From: Marisa cornuarietis
Taxonomy: Eukaryota; Mollusca; Gastropoda; Architaenioglossa; Ampullariidae
Direction: 5' to 3'
DNA: 64,000 bases
NCBI GenBank assembly: GCA_004794655.1
Contig: SMMW01000013.1
Location: 837,501 to 901,500, forward strand
This document shows, in pieces, positions 50,589 through 62,830 of the stretch. The notes below the pieces were generated by a model. It saw only the letters and a program-made list of their open reading frames with translations, was not told where the DNA came from and made no database searches. Made by a program: the position numbers and the translations under genes. The number at the start of each line of letters is the position of its first letter. The first letter of the stretch is position 1.

Positions 50589-50845
50589 TAAAGGTTATCC
50601 CATGACCTTTTTCGGGTCATTAGGGAGTGAGGTGTTAGATACCTCACTTTTTCTGGGGCCAGCTTTACGTGAGGGTGGTGCCCATCTCCTCTCCCTTGCT
50701 GCCTTAATTTCCACAGCCCTATTAGGAGTCAGGTACTCATTCCCACCAGCTAAGTCGACTAGGGGAAGTGAGCTGCACTACAGAGGTATCAAACCGTTGC
50801 ACCTCTCAGTTCAGATGCCAGCGCTCTAACCACTCTTCTATCTGC
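50589..50845 (-). repeat. tRNA-derived SINE, family B, best copy
   Basis: Minus strand: GTGGTTAGAGCGCTGGCATC (A box), then CAACGGTTTGATACCTCTG (B box) at near-tRNA spacing, followed by the shared body GGCAGCAAGGGAGAGGAGAT and CACCACCCTCACG, and a tail ending in GGGATAACCTTT. Other copies lie at 5344, 7281 and 32441. Confidence 0.8.
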
Positions 50846-51277
50846 TTACCCATACTGTAGTTAACAGAGAGCATAAACTAACATTATAATCTGTCTCATG
50901 CAATCACAGCATCCTTTAAGTTAAAACATATCTTCTCTACTTCCATCTGCCACTCATATATTCATGTGCAAACATGCATTCAAAAACACATATATATATA
51001 TATATATCAGCATGTGTATATATGCTTTGAGAAGAACAGTGGAAAGGGAGATGAAAGGAAAGGGCTGGACATGGGGTCGCCTGGAGCGGGTTTCAGCCGA
51101 TCGACATCTGGTTGAGGCCTTATGTGCAAATAGCACGAAGAGGATTGATTGATTGATTGTATATATGCTTTCATGCATGCTTGCTAACATATCTTCAAGT
51201 ATAATATGCTACAATATTTCGTATATGCTATTTCATATATGGCACAAAGTTTTAACTTATTTTTATTCAAGATCAAG

Positions 51278-54090
51278 ATGAAGCTGAGAGATCTTCTACT
51301 TGCTATATTGCGTGTGGCAAATAAGGCTCGAGATGTTGCTCGCATCATTCGGTCTGAACATACATTGCTGGAGCTTCTTGTCCAAGAAAAAAAAGGCAAA
51401 GACAAAAATGAGCGCTTTGTTCAAGACTTCAAGACACTTGCTGATGTACTGATACAACAAATGGTATCACATGACATTGCTTCAGAGGTAAGCATAATTA
51501 GTTTTTTTTCATTAATTTTGTGTTTTATTCCTTTATGCTTGTGTTTAAATGAGAGATAATTTAGCTTTTAGTTTTGATCATATACCTGTTTGCTTATGTT
51601 GGTGTGTGATGGTGATGGTGAAGATGGTGTGAGAGGATTGTTTTGTGTATATATGTGTATATGAATTGATGCTTTGTACAGTGGCTACACAGTTAAGAGA
51701 AGTGTGGTTTTTATTTGTACTTTAGATACTTTAATTTTAAGTAATTTCATGATTAATTTTTTATATGTCGAGAACATACTTTTACAAATAAACTCACAGT
51801 AAAAGAATAAAGTTCAACTGAAATTATGCTAGTATGAAATCTTATTGTAAAATCTCGGTTTGTTTTGTTTTTTGTTTTTTTAGTCCCCTTCTAATTAAAT
51901 GTCATTTTGAAAGACACCTGTGTCAGTAATAAAAATAGACAGCACAAATGGATTCCTTTCTGTTACTGTAGTTATTCAGGCTGACAGGCTACATATATGA
52001 AGTTGTCTTCAAGACTTGATTATTATTGGGCTTTCCAAAAATGTTAATTTCTTTTTAAGGAGATACAAGCCTGTTGATATTAAGAATCTTCTTATCTCTG
52101 TTACTTGCTTATACTTTCAGTTTCCAGCTATGGAAGGAAGCATTTTTGGGGAAGAGAGTAACCTATTCACTAATACTCTTGGAGAAACCAAAATTATTCA
52201 GATGTGCCCAGAGTCTGAGCAAACCAAACAGCTTCTTTGTAAGATCTTTTTCAGCAGTAGGTTTATTGTGCAGGAGAAGATGGTTTGATATTAGTATTTA
52301 TGCTGTTTGTATATATATATATTATCTGCTGCCATTTGGAACTTTAAACAGTTCTTTAAGGCAGGTCTGACTAGCATTTGTGTTAAGTCAAAAGACCAGA
52401 AATATTTGATTTATAAAATTTTATAAAGGTTTTTTCAATTTTAAAATCTTTTCTTTACTTCAGGTTGTTGCTCATATACTTTTGGTTACTGAAATGAATT
52501 GAAAATAACAACATAGTTTTGCCTTATATAAAGCCATTTGGTAAGTTATCATTTTGAAAATATGCTCTCTTATAAAAAAACAAATAGTTTAAAACATCAT
52601 CAGCTTATAAAAGGAAAATTAGTATTGCATTTTGACAAGTTCATGTGCTGGTTTTTTTATTTTCAGTAGAGATTCTAGATGATAATGAAGAAGCAGCGAC
52701 ACTTCTCTCAGATGTAGTGCACAGGCAAGCAGCAGATATTACACTGAATGAGATGCAGGATAATGAAACAGAAATACCAGACAATGATGTTGGTATTTGG
52801 ATTGATCCAATAGGTAATTATGAAACATGTCTTAGGTATGTTATAGAAGTCTTCTTGATTTAGGGGAATTTATTCTTGTAACACTAGAACAATATATTAC
52901 ATGGAATGACACAAGTTTTGACTGCTACACAATTGTTTTTCTTGATTATGGCACAGTATGAGGTTAGTTGGCTGGTAAAAAAACGGAATCATTACTCTCT
53001 CAACCATATAAGGGTACGAGAGACACAACTATTAAACATCCTTGTACATATTTCTATTTTATTTTTGAGACTCCACAGGTCAGTATATCCGTGGTCTCTT
53101 TGAGGAGCTGGATAAGGAGGGGATAACAGATGGTGGACTGCAGTGTGTTGCAGTTCTTATTGGAGCTTTTCAGAAATCAACAGGCTTACCAGTCTTGGGA
53201 GTAGCTGTTCAGCCGTTCTGGCAGTTAGATCCAGAATCAAACCAGTGAGTTTAAACATGTCACCAGCAGATGACAAGATAAGTTTTTTTTTAAATAATGG
53301 TGATGCTTCTACTCCAAAACTAACTTACCAAACATAAAATGTATGGAACATAATAGTGCATGTGTGTGTGCACGCCCATGCGCATGTGCCAAAAGATTTA
53401 CCAAGAATGGACCAAATCAACAACTTGGACAGGATGTTAAGAAGGTACAGGTCAAAATTAAAAGATAAATATCAACCTATCATTGAATCTCTTAATGCTT
53501 TATCCAGCTTTCTGTTACTGTAGAGGAGCTTTTACTTTTGGTAAGCGTGCTTTTTGCTGATAAATTTGTATATCTTTATTTTCTTTGCCAGATGGACTGC
53601 TCAGACTACCTGGGGTATATGTTACCAAGATACATACATTGCCTCTGTTACCCAAAGTGAAAATTCCAATTGTTCCAAATTACCTACAATACTAATGAGC
53701 ACAAGTGAATCAGAGATTGTCAAACAGGCTTTGTCTAGTAAATTTCAACTGCGCTTTACCTCTGGAGCTGGCTATAAACTCCTATGCACAGCACAGCGGC
53801 GAGTGCAGGCATATGTCCTCAGCAAAAGCAGCATTTATCTCTGGGATTGTTGTGCTCCACATGCCATTCTACGTGCAACTGGAGGGGGTGTTGTCCGTTT
53901 TCGTGCAGCACTTGCTTATGTCCAGTCCCAAGGAAGTGGCAACATCTCTCTAGCTACATTAGAAGAACTGGAAGTGAACTACTGCTCATCAAGTTCAGCA
54001 CAGGTAGTAAAATGCATTGATGGAATCATTGCCTACAGTTGTCCAAAAGTCCTTGAAGAGATTTTGCAAGTTCTGACAAATAAAGAATGA
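51278..54090 (+). CDS. INPP1: Inositol polyphosphate 1-phosphatase (complete, 5 coding exons, 382 aa)
   Basis: INPP1 removes the 1-phosphate from inositol 1,4-bisphosphate and 1,3,4-trisphosphate, and is a Mg-dependent, lithium-sensitive cytosolic enzyme. The exons are 51278-51487, 52121-52238, 52667-52813, 53070-53244 and 53592-54090. The phases sum to 1149 nt. Visible features are the N-terminal helix (MKLRDLLLAILRVANKARDV), DFKTLADVLIQQ, the metal-binding IFGEESN (Glu 81/82), WIDPIDSTGQYIRG (Asp 156 and 159) and WDCCAPHAILRATGGG (Asp 302). These are the metal-site motifs of the lithium-sensitive phosphatase family. Length is close to the 399 residues of human INPP1. The ATG has A at -3. 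An AG at 51270-51271 suggests the start codon lies just inside an exon that follows a 5' UTR intron. Confidence 0.95.
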
Positions 54091-57000
54091 ATGTATACAT
54101 GTGGATTATAAACTGCAGAATGAGTACAGCATTGGTTCAGTATGCATGTTGCCAATCAGTTTTGTGCACATTTGAAGTTTTTTTGTGCATGTGTTACTAT
54201 ATATTTACAATGTTGGAAACAAAAAAAATTATTGTGGATAGGTCTGGTTTATCCACTGTTTTATCTCAGTTTTATGCATAAAAGTGCTCATACATTTCAA
54301 CGACAGATGGGCTACACAGCCACTTTTAATTGTGCAGATGGTAATGCCAGCCTTATTGCTTCCTAATCCAAGATGTTGTTTTGTGTGATTAAGGCCAGGA
54401 AATTGTTGTTATCTAATATATATTTGTTACTTATTTATTGAAGTGCACATCTGTAAAAATAAGTGGAAATTTCATAAAGTACATTTTCTACTGTGCTGTT
54501 CTTGGTTTGCTTGCTTTTCTGCGATTTCAGCTATGAATAGTATTAGAAGTCAGTATATCAGTTCTTTCTTTTTTTAAGCATAGTATTGGTCTGTACACAC
54601 TGTATTTTTTATACCTCAGCCATAATGAGGCTAAGCTCAATACAGCCGACTGAAAGCTAACAATATTTAGTCTATCATCTAGTCTAAATTTAAAAATATT
54701 TTTTAAATAGGAAACATTTTCATTTGATGCTTAAAGTTTGGCCTTTCATCAAAGGTGAATGGTCACATTAGTGAATAATTTTAAAGCATTATTAGCAATG
54801 CCTGTTTAAGATCTTCAGAAAGAATTGTTTTGACTTTTTCCTTTGTTGTTTGTGTTTTTAATGTGGTACTTTTAAGTGACAGTATAAAGTTTATCAACTG
54901 ACTTGCATATATAGTAAATATATTTACTTTCTCTGTTTATAATACAAATTTTGTGTCCAGCTGCTTACCAAACTTCTCATTTAAAAATAAATTGCTACAA
55001 TATACATTTTGTTCATTTAAAAAAAAATATTGTTAAATATTTTAAAGCCAATGTGAGTACAGTTTTTCAGCTTCTTACCAGTGAAGAAAATAACAAATTT
55101 TAATTAGCGTGTGTATTTGCATCAAAAAGTATTTTATGAACACATTTTTACCAATCAGAATTTTTGTCCAGTGTATATATATGCACATGAACACACATAT
55201 ACACTAAAGTGTAAAATCAGAAAATGTGTTTTGAAAAAGTCACACTATGAAAACCAATAAATATTTTATGCTATTTAGCATTTATTGCATTTATACATCT
55301 GAATATAGTTACTCTAAGTTATCAATGACAATTGTGATACATTTTATAATTAGTGCCAGCGATCAAAATATGGTTATTCTTATCTTTGTATCCTGCATTT
55401 ATTAATTTATAACGTTACACCAAATGCAGCTGTATTTTGAAGTTTTGTGGTTATATTTCAATGACAGGGACATAAAATTGAATTTTAAGGAGAATTTTTT
55501 CAGATTTTCGTTTCTGTTTAACAATTTTATATTTGAAACTTTTCTGCAGTTTTTAATGTTCCTTTTCAACCAGGTATGTATCAGCATGAAGGAATCTGAA
55601 CATTGGAAAGATAAATGTCATTTTTGTTTTAATACTCATATTTAAGTATGCAGGTTTCTGCGAATTCAAAAGCTGTTGCATTTATTTAGCCTTGGGCAAT
55701 TATTGATGTGATATTTTTTCACTGAAAAGCATTTTTATTTAAACAAATGTGTTATACAAACCTAATCTATTAAATAGTGTGGGCCCATAGAACATTAAAT
55801 TTAGTCTATTATAGGACATCTGTATAAATATTTCATTTGGTGCTATTGATGCCAAATCATTTTTTCTGAGCAATTGGAGGTTTATTAAATGATATCTACT
55901 GTTTTAAATAGTTTATTTAATCACTAGTAAGTTAGTAAAAGAAACATGAGAGGTTATTTTCTTCCACTCTCCATATTTCATTCGCTCCTTTGTGTGTGCT
56001 TAATTTTAACAGAAATGTCAATGCATTTATTTGCTTTTTGCCAAAATTTGAGAGAGAGAGAGAACTGATGACCAATATACTTTTCTTCACATCATACTTG
56101 TTGACTGCTATTAATAGAATTTAGTATGATGCTGAGTTATTTCACAGCAGGGAAAATACTAAACAAATATTAAATTATTTAGAATTTAGCTTTTAAATTA
56201 TTTATAAAGGTTTTCTGCATGAGAAAGTAATGTGAATATTCATTTGGATATTAGGAGAAAAGCTTGTTATTAATTACAGTACATATATGATGTTGTTATA
56301 ACTTATAGTTCTCACATCCTTCTTTTATATTTATAAATTATGTTGGCTTTTATATTTATAAATTATGTTGGTTTGCCATGAAGTCTTTTTATTCCTCCGT
56401 ACAATCAGTAAAATACAAATCAAATGGCCTTTATGCTATAAATACACCAGTATAAATTATCTGAACAATCATTTAGTCATTGTTGCTGTCTTTCATGTCA
56501 TGCGTTAGCTAATGTTAAAACTGAAAGAAATTTAAGATTTTTGGCCTTAATGCATGAAGACAAAAATCTACACTGTACACTAGTAGATTATTGATGAACT
56601 GCCTTGCATGTAAATTTGAGGAAGACTTTTGTTTTAGATATTCACAAAACATATATACTTGCCACATTATTTTGGCACCAGTTCAGTGTTTGTTTTTGTG
56701 TTTGTACATCTGTGATTTCAGATGCATAATGGTATCATTAGAGCTTATAATAATTGCCTTAGGCATAAACCATATGTGTTGAACCTTTTTTTTTTTTTTG
56801 GTAGGTGCCACCTTTTACAGGTCCACTTAAACTATCAATTGTTTTGATACTGTTGGTTTTGATGGTATCATCCTTACGAGTCAATTTTGGATAATGGTAT
56901 GTGGAAATGTGTTTTACATGCTTTTAAGATGTGGATAGGGAAAGACTGTGTAGGAAAGCTTGCAATTTTTATGTTTCTATGTTTGTTTTAACCACAAATT

Positions 57001-57800
57001 TTTACTAGTGTTTTGAAAGTCACTAAGATGATCAGTTCAGCACACTTCATGATTTTATTCCTGTTTGTGACCATAGTGTCTCTCTAAGATAGCAGTATTT
57101 CTGATTAACTTGGCAGTTCAAGGCAGATTGCTTTATGTCTCCCCTTTATAATCCAGAGATACGTACTTGTAATCCACACTGTAGATCTCTTAGGTATGTG
57201 GAAGAGACAATTTTTCTGGATGTGATCTCTTGATGCAAAAAGCCACCACTGATGCAGCCTGATTTTTATACATGCATTGATTTCAGTTTGTACCAGTTAT
57301 GAAATTCAGCATATTCCTTCCTATCAAAACATCTCTAGCAAAATTAAAGAAAAAAAAACTATAGCAAAATACCCAAAATACTCCTAGAAAGTGATGTCAC
57401 CAGTTTGAGAATCCCCCCCCCTCAAAAAAAAAAGATAAAATTGTTTTATGAAAATGGTCTGAATTTTAGTCTTAAGGATATTAGAGGCTTTTGAAGCACA
57501 AAGTACATAAGAAATCAATTTTTCTAAACTGTTTTAGAGGGTTTGTTTTTTTTAAACAGACTTTAAGGGAAGACTGAAAGGTTATTGTTCTTGCCAAAGT
57601 GCCCTGAAAGTGTATTGATATTCTATATTGTCAGTCCACAATGCAGATGTGATAATTTTTAACTTGAATTTTTTTCAAACTGTTATTTTGTACATGTTAG
57701 ATAAATGTGGAGAGTACAGTGTATTTATTATGTTGTGGCTGTTTGGTAAACAGTTTATCAATTTCTCTGGTTTTGTTGTTATTTAATGCTAAAACATTAA
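54091..57800 (+). other. INPP1 3' UTR and AT-rich downstream region
   Basis: AATAAA occurs at 54986-54991 and 55256-55261, and either could end the INPP1 transcript. Beyond that I see AT-rich sequence with only short frames. A 20 bp direct repeat (TTTTATATTTATAAATTATG) occurs twice near 56325-56370. Confidence 0.45.
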
Positions 57801-57819
57801 TGATGGCAGGGAAATGTGC

Positions 57820-58109
57820 ACCAACGTAGTCCCCGTGGGCCCAGCCCCTAGTGCTGGGGGTGGGCACCCAACCTTTCTCTGGATGGGTGACAGAGTGGCC
57901 TCGCTCTTTCCTCATCATTGTACTTGTTTTTGTCTCACAGGTCCTTTCATGTTTATTCCATTTTTTTAAAATCAAAACTCTTATTTTCAATGCAGTTTTT
58001 CCTTTTCTATGTTCTGCCTTTTGGTCCTTTCCCCTTTTTTCAATGTTTCCCCCAAATCTCTTTCTTGTATAGTTTCTGATTTCTCAACGGCCTTCTTCTG
58101 TCATTGTCA
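57820..58109. other. GC-richer stretch of unknown origin
   Basis: Starts near CACCAACGTAGTCCCCGTGG and GTGCTGGGGGTGGGCACCC, in contrast to the AT-rich flanks. It adjoins the LINE fragment that follows and may be part of an element's 5' region, but I could not match it to the copy on the right. Confidence 0.3.
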
Positions 58110-58929
58110 TTGTCTTCTGGGGTGGGGATGTTAGTGTTTCATGTGGTGAACTTTTATCAGGCTTTTTTTTAATGATATTGACTGATGTGACATGAATGAT
58201 GGTAGTCCGACCTTTTATTGACCCCATAATGATCTACAACCACAATCAATCTTTCAATATGTGATCCCACACTGACATTTGAATTCAACTGGCATGTGTG
58301 GGATAATCTTTGTGGGAGTGATCACTACCCTATCATCCTTTCCTCTGTCTCGACCAGTACAGCTGAACAGGGGACCACTGGAATTTAGCACAGGCTGAAT
58401 GGAGTTCTTTCAAAACACTCTGTGAGTCAATGCAGTCTCCCACAGAACTTTTCATCTCACCTGTGGATGAGGTTTCAAACAGTAAAGATTCCACAACCTC
58501 TTCAGGTCATCCAATGGAAAGTTTCTTCCTGGCACTCCTGGAGATTGTGAAAAAGAGCATCCCTTGTTACAGCCACCACAGGAGGCTCCCCAAAGTTTCC
58601 TTGTTCAATGAGGATTGCCGAAAGGCAATACAAAATAGAAAAAAGGCACAGAGAACAGTTTTTCGATTTCCCACCCCTTAAAATGTTCTTAATTTCAAAC
58701 ACCTTTGAGCATAGGCCCGTCACATCTGTAAACAGCAAAGAAGGCTCTCTTGGCAACATTTTGTTTCCTCGCTGACAAACCGTACTCCATCCCAGTTGGT
58801 ATGGTCAGCCATAACAAAAACTTGAAGGAAAGGATGTCAACAGAGCGTTGGACACCTGAGAGTTAGAGTTGGAACAAAATTTGCTTACTGATCATCCAGA
58901 AATTGCAAATTAACTAGGCTCCACTTTTG

Positions 58930-58930
<1 letters not shown>
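58110..58930 (+). mobile_element. Internal LINE ORF2 fragment, inverted relative to the main element
   Basis: On the plus strand it matches about 61640-62417 of the minus-strand element. Frame 58430-58681 reads FLALLEIVKKSIP and YSHHRRLPKV, then NEDCRKAIQNRKKAQRTVF; the main copy has the same words. It runs from about GGGGTGGGGATGTTAG to CTCCACTTTTGA, then breaks off exactly at a (TTAG)n run. It has extra codons (EVSNSKD), stops and frameshifts, so it is an older, dead copy. Confidence 0.85.

Positions 58931-58962
<32 letters not shown>
58931..58962. repeat. (TTAG)n tail of the minus-strand LINE
   Basis: Eight GTTA/TTAG units, i.e. (TAAC)n at the 3' end of the minus-strand LINE. Short simple-repeat tails are common at the 3' ends of non-LTR elements. 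The run also marks the junction with the inverted fragment. Confidence 0.85.
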
Positions 58963-59117
58963 ATTGTTGTTTTATACCAAGTCAGCAACTAAGGCTATCT
59001 CATGGCAAAAACAATGTATATGACTATTCAAGGATTGATATAAAGAAATTTTACAAGTCTAGAGATTTCTCTTTTCTTAGTTTTATAAAATAACAGTTTT
59101 TTAACACATAAGTTCTA

Positions 59118-60608
59118 TCATATCAGGTGAAACATCTGAATGGACTTTACATATGCCAGGATTGATCTGGAAGAGTGTTTGGTAAAAAGGTCAGCGAGAG
59201 TCTGTGCTGTAAAACAGTTTTGACGAATTGTATCTAGTTTTGAACAGGAGATGAGCAAATGTTCTATGGTTAGGGGGTCTTTACACCAAGGACAAAGTGG
59301 GGAGTTTTCTCCTGCAAGCAAAAATCGGTGAGTGATAAATGAGTGTCCAGCTTTTAGTCTATTTATAACCACTTTTTCTCGTCGGTTTAGAAATTCTTGT
59401 GTTATACAGTCTGATAGTTTTGGAAAAATAGCATGAAGTTTGTTGTGCTTCATGGAGTCCCAATGAAGCTGCCAAAGTTGTGTGATATACATTTTAACAG
59501 AAGCGTACCAATCTGAGGCAAATGTTGTATGGACCACAAGTGGTTGTTGAAGGGCCTTTTTTGCTGCTTCGTCAGCTTTAGTGTTTCCTGGAATATTTGC
59601 ATGGCCAGGAACCCAAATAAAGATAATGTCAAAGTTGTTATTTTGCAGTAGTGATAAAAGTTTAAAGAGTTGAACCAGTAGTGGGTGATCTAAACGTTGA
59701 GAGTGAAGTGCAAGTAGGGATGACAAAGAGTCTGAAATAACTAAGAAGTTTTTCTCTTTAGATGTATGAATATACTGTATTGCAAGTAGAAGGGCTTTTA
59801 ACTCTGCAGAAAAAATGGAGCTATGACCTTCCAAGCAAGCTGTCAGTGGTGGTGTGGAAATGTCCATCGGCACCGCTGCAGCTGCTACAGTTTCTTTTTC
59901 AATATTTTTGGATCCATCAGTGTATATGTGACAAAAGTCAGGATAGTCTGTGACTATTTCTCTGAAAAGCTGGTGATAGACTATGTCAGGGGTTTCACCC
60001 TTTTTTTGGTTAGAGAGGTCAAAACGAATTTCAGGTGTGGGAAGTAGCCATGGTGGTGTTCTGGTCAGTGCAATTGGTGCTGTCTTTTGGGGGTCCATTC
60101 CCAATCTCTGAAGATGGGGGTGAGCTCGTATGGGTAGAGGTTTTTGTTCATGTTCACGTGCCCTATATTTCTCCAGAAACTGAACGGAGAAAACTGAGTG
60201 GAAAGCAGGGTTTTGGGGCAGAGCTCGAAGTTTTGAGACATAGGACAACATTAGTTTTAGTCGGCGTAACTCTAGAGGGGGTTCACCTGCCTCTGCATAT
60301 AGGCTGTGTATTGGAGTGGTTCTGAAGGCTCCGAGACAAATTCTCAGGCCGTGATGGTGCACAGTGTCTAGCCTTTTTAGGTATGATGTCCTGGCAGATC
60401 CATAGACTATGCATCCATAATCCAATTTTGAACGCACTAGGGAACGATACAAACGGAGTAAAGTGATTTGGTCTGCACCCCATTTTGTGTTACTTATCAC
60501 TCTCAATATATCTAGAGCCTTCAGACAAGATGCCTGAAGATGACGGATGTGGTTCTGAAAAGAAAGTTTACGATCAAAAATAACACCCAAGAAATGGACC
60601 TCTTCCAC
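59118..60608 (-). pseudogene. LINE ORF2 part 3: thumb, RNase H and C-terminal Cys/His region
   Basis: It continues with HFLGVIFDRKLSFQNHI and VRSKLDYGCIVYGSA (thumb). RNase H follows with the four acidic residues in place: IYTDGSK, FSAELKALLLAI, VISDSLSSLLAL and WVPGHANIPGNTKADEAAKK. The C-terminus has CPWCKDPLTIEHLLISC, a CCHC-like motif common at the end of I-type ORF2. RNase H degrades the RNA strand of the hybrid. The stop is at 59118-59120. Confidence 0.88.
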
Positions 60609-60660
60609 TACCTTGAGTGCTGTTCCATTTACATGAATTGAGGGTTCAGGAAAAGGACCT

Positions 60661-62529
60661 CTAAGTTTTGTAAATGCACACAGATTTTGAGGGAGAAAAT
60701 TTGAAACCGTTTTCTAATACCCATTTTGAGATGTGGTTTACACATAACTGTAATTGTCTCTCCAGACCTGGTAGAAACTTTCCTCGTATACAAAGTGCAA
60801 AATCATCAACATATAGCGAGGCAGCCATATTTTTGGGAATAGACTTCAAGATGCCATCTATTTTAATACAGAACAAAATAGGTGACAGGATACTTCCTTG
60901 AGGGACTCCCACCTGCTGTTCATGGGTGTCTGAAAAGGTATTTTGTATCCGGACTCTAAACATACGACATGTTAAAAAGTTTTTGATGAAAATTGGTAGT
61001 CGGCCTCGAAAGCCTAGAGAAAATAGGTCCAACAAAATTCCTTGCCTCCACACTGTGTCATAGGCTCTTTCTAGGTCAAAGAATACTCCTATGACATGTT
61101 CTTTTTTAATAAAGGCGTCCCTTATAAACGTTTCAAATCTGACCATTTGATCTGTAGTACTACAGTTTTTTCGAAAACCACACTGAATGCTGGAAAGAAG
61201 ATTTTGGGACTCTAACACCCAAATCAATCGTGAATTTACCATCCTTTCAAGTAGTTTACAGAAACAATTTGTTAAAGCAATTGGACGGTAACTGTTCGGA
61301 TCTGAGGGATCTTTTCCTGGTTTTGGTATAGGAACTATTATAGCCTCGTGCCATGCGGAAGGAAGGTTTCCTGTATTCCATGTATGGTTGAAAATCTGCA
61401 ATAATGTCCTCAAAGATGATTCTGGGAGTTTGGTTATGATTTGGTATGAGATACTGTCTGGTCCTGGGGCCGAGTGGGAGCACTTTGAAAGTGCTTGTTT
61501 AAGTTCAGACATAGAGAAATCGGTGTTGTAGGATTCCAAGTTGTCCGATTGAAAGTTACATTTTGTTAATTCTTTGTAAGCCTTCACTTGCTGAAAAGCT
61601 GTGGAATATTGTAGTGACGAGGTTGTCATTTCAAAAGTGGAGCCCAGTTTGTTTGCAATTTCTCGATGATCAGTGAGTAAATTTTGTTCGGCTCTTAGGT
61701 GTCCAACCGCTCTATTGCTGTTCTTTCCTTTTAGTTTTTTGATAGCTGACCATACCAGTCGGCATGGGGTACGATTTGTCAGTGAGGAAACAAAATGTTG
61801 CCAAGAAAGCCTTCTTTGTTGTTTACAGATGTGACGGGCCTGAGCTCGAAGGCGTTTGAAATTTAGAACATTCTCGGGGGTGGGAGATCGAAAAACTGTT
61901 CTCTGTGCCTTTTTCCTATTTTGTATTGCCTTTCGGCAATCCTCATTAAACCAGGGAACTTTGGGGAGCCTCCTGTGGTGGCTGTAACGAGGGATACTTT
62001 TGTTCATGACCTCCAATAGTGCTAAGGAAAAACTTTCCATTGGATGGTCTGTAGAGGTTGTAGAATCCACAGGTGAGATGAATCGTTCTAAGGGAGACAG
62101 CATTGATTCACAGAGTGTTTTAAAAAGGTTCCAATTTGCCCGTGCTAAATTCCAGTGGTCTTCCTGTTTTACTGTATTAGTTGAGTTAGAAGAAAGGATG
62201 ATAGGGTAGTGGTCACTTCCACAAAGATCATCCCACATATGCCAGTTGAAGTCAACTGTCAGTGTGGGATCACATACTGAGAGATCTATTGCAGTTGTAG
62301 ATGCATTATGGGGTCTATAAAAGGTTGGACTACCATCATTCATCACACATAAGTCAAAATCATTAAAAAAAACCTGATAAAAGTTCACCACGTGAATCAC
62401 TAACATCCCCACCCCACAGGGGATGATGTCCATTAAAATCCCCCAAGAGGAGTACAGGGGAAGGAAGCTGTTGAAGAAGATCCTCCAGGTGTTGACGAGA
62501 AACGCTAATTGAAGGGGGGAGGTATACAC
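60661..62529 (-). pseudogene. LINE ORF2 part 2: end of endonuclease and reverse transcriptase
   Basis: Real homology begins at about NDFDLCVMNDG; the first about 55 codons are out-of-frame read-through. It contains CGSDHYPI (endonuclease), HSAPGPDSISYQ, IVPIPKPGKDPSDPNSYRPI, FFDLERAYDTVW (first Asp), GVPQGSILSPILF and LYVDDFALC (catalytic YVDD). All palm motifs look intact. It stops at 60661 because of a second single-base frameshift shortly before. Confidence 0.88.
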
Positions 62530-62830
62530 TACATACTGTGATGGTTTTCTTAAGGGATATTCTGGCTGCCACAGCTTGTAATGGGGTGGAAAGGGGGATG
62601 GGGCTGAAAAGAATATCTGAATGAATTAAAAGAGCTACTCCACCAGCATGAGAGTCATTTGCGGATGCCTTTCGGAGTATCTGAAAACCTTTGCAGGTAA
62701 AAGTATCTGTGTCCTGCAAAAAGGTCTCTTGGAGGGCAATCACTTTAGTATCTGTTTGATGTAAAACAACTTTTAGTTCTTCAAAATTTGCCCTAATTCC
62801 TCGGCAGTTCCACTGTAACAGATTTGTCAT
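62363..62830 (-). pseudogene. LINE ORF2 part 1: APE-type endonuclease
   Basis: Starts MTNLLQWNCRGIRANFEELK and shows the endonuclease motifs: WNCRGI (Asn), ALQETF (Glu), SVYLPP and LLLGDFNGHHPLWGG (Asp, Asn). It ends early at a run of eight T (transcript sense) at about 62366-62373, where one base too many shifts the frame. The last endonuclease motif (CGSDHYPI) lies in the next frame. This enzyme nicks target DNA to prime reverse transcription. Confidence 0.85.

Larger units (their letters stand above)
48497..51277. promoter_or_regulatory. Head-to-head intergenic region between CDK12/13 and INPP1
   Basis: The two start codons point away from each other across 2.8 kb. Near the CDK12/13 side are CAAAATGGCTGCC (about 48630-48643), resembling a YY1 site, and TGCATTGTGGGTA (about 48872-48884), resembling part of a ZNF143/Staf site. 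Both factors favour bidirectional and housekeeping promoters (established in vertebrates). The INPP1 side holds old repeats, so its first exon is probably non-coding and further upstream. Confidence 0.4.

Noticed and set aside
50557..50829. 90-codon plus-strand frame
   Set aside because: It is a read-through of the SINE family B copy on the opposite strand.
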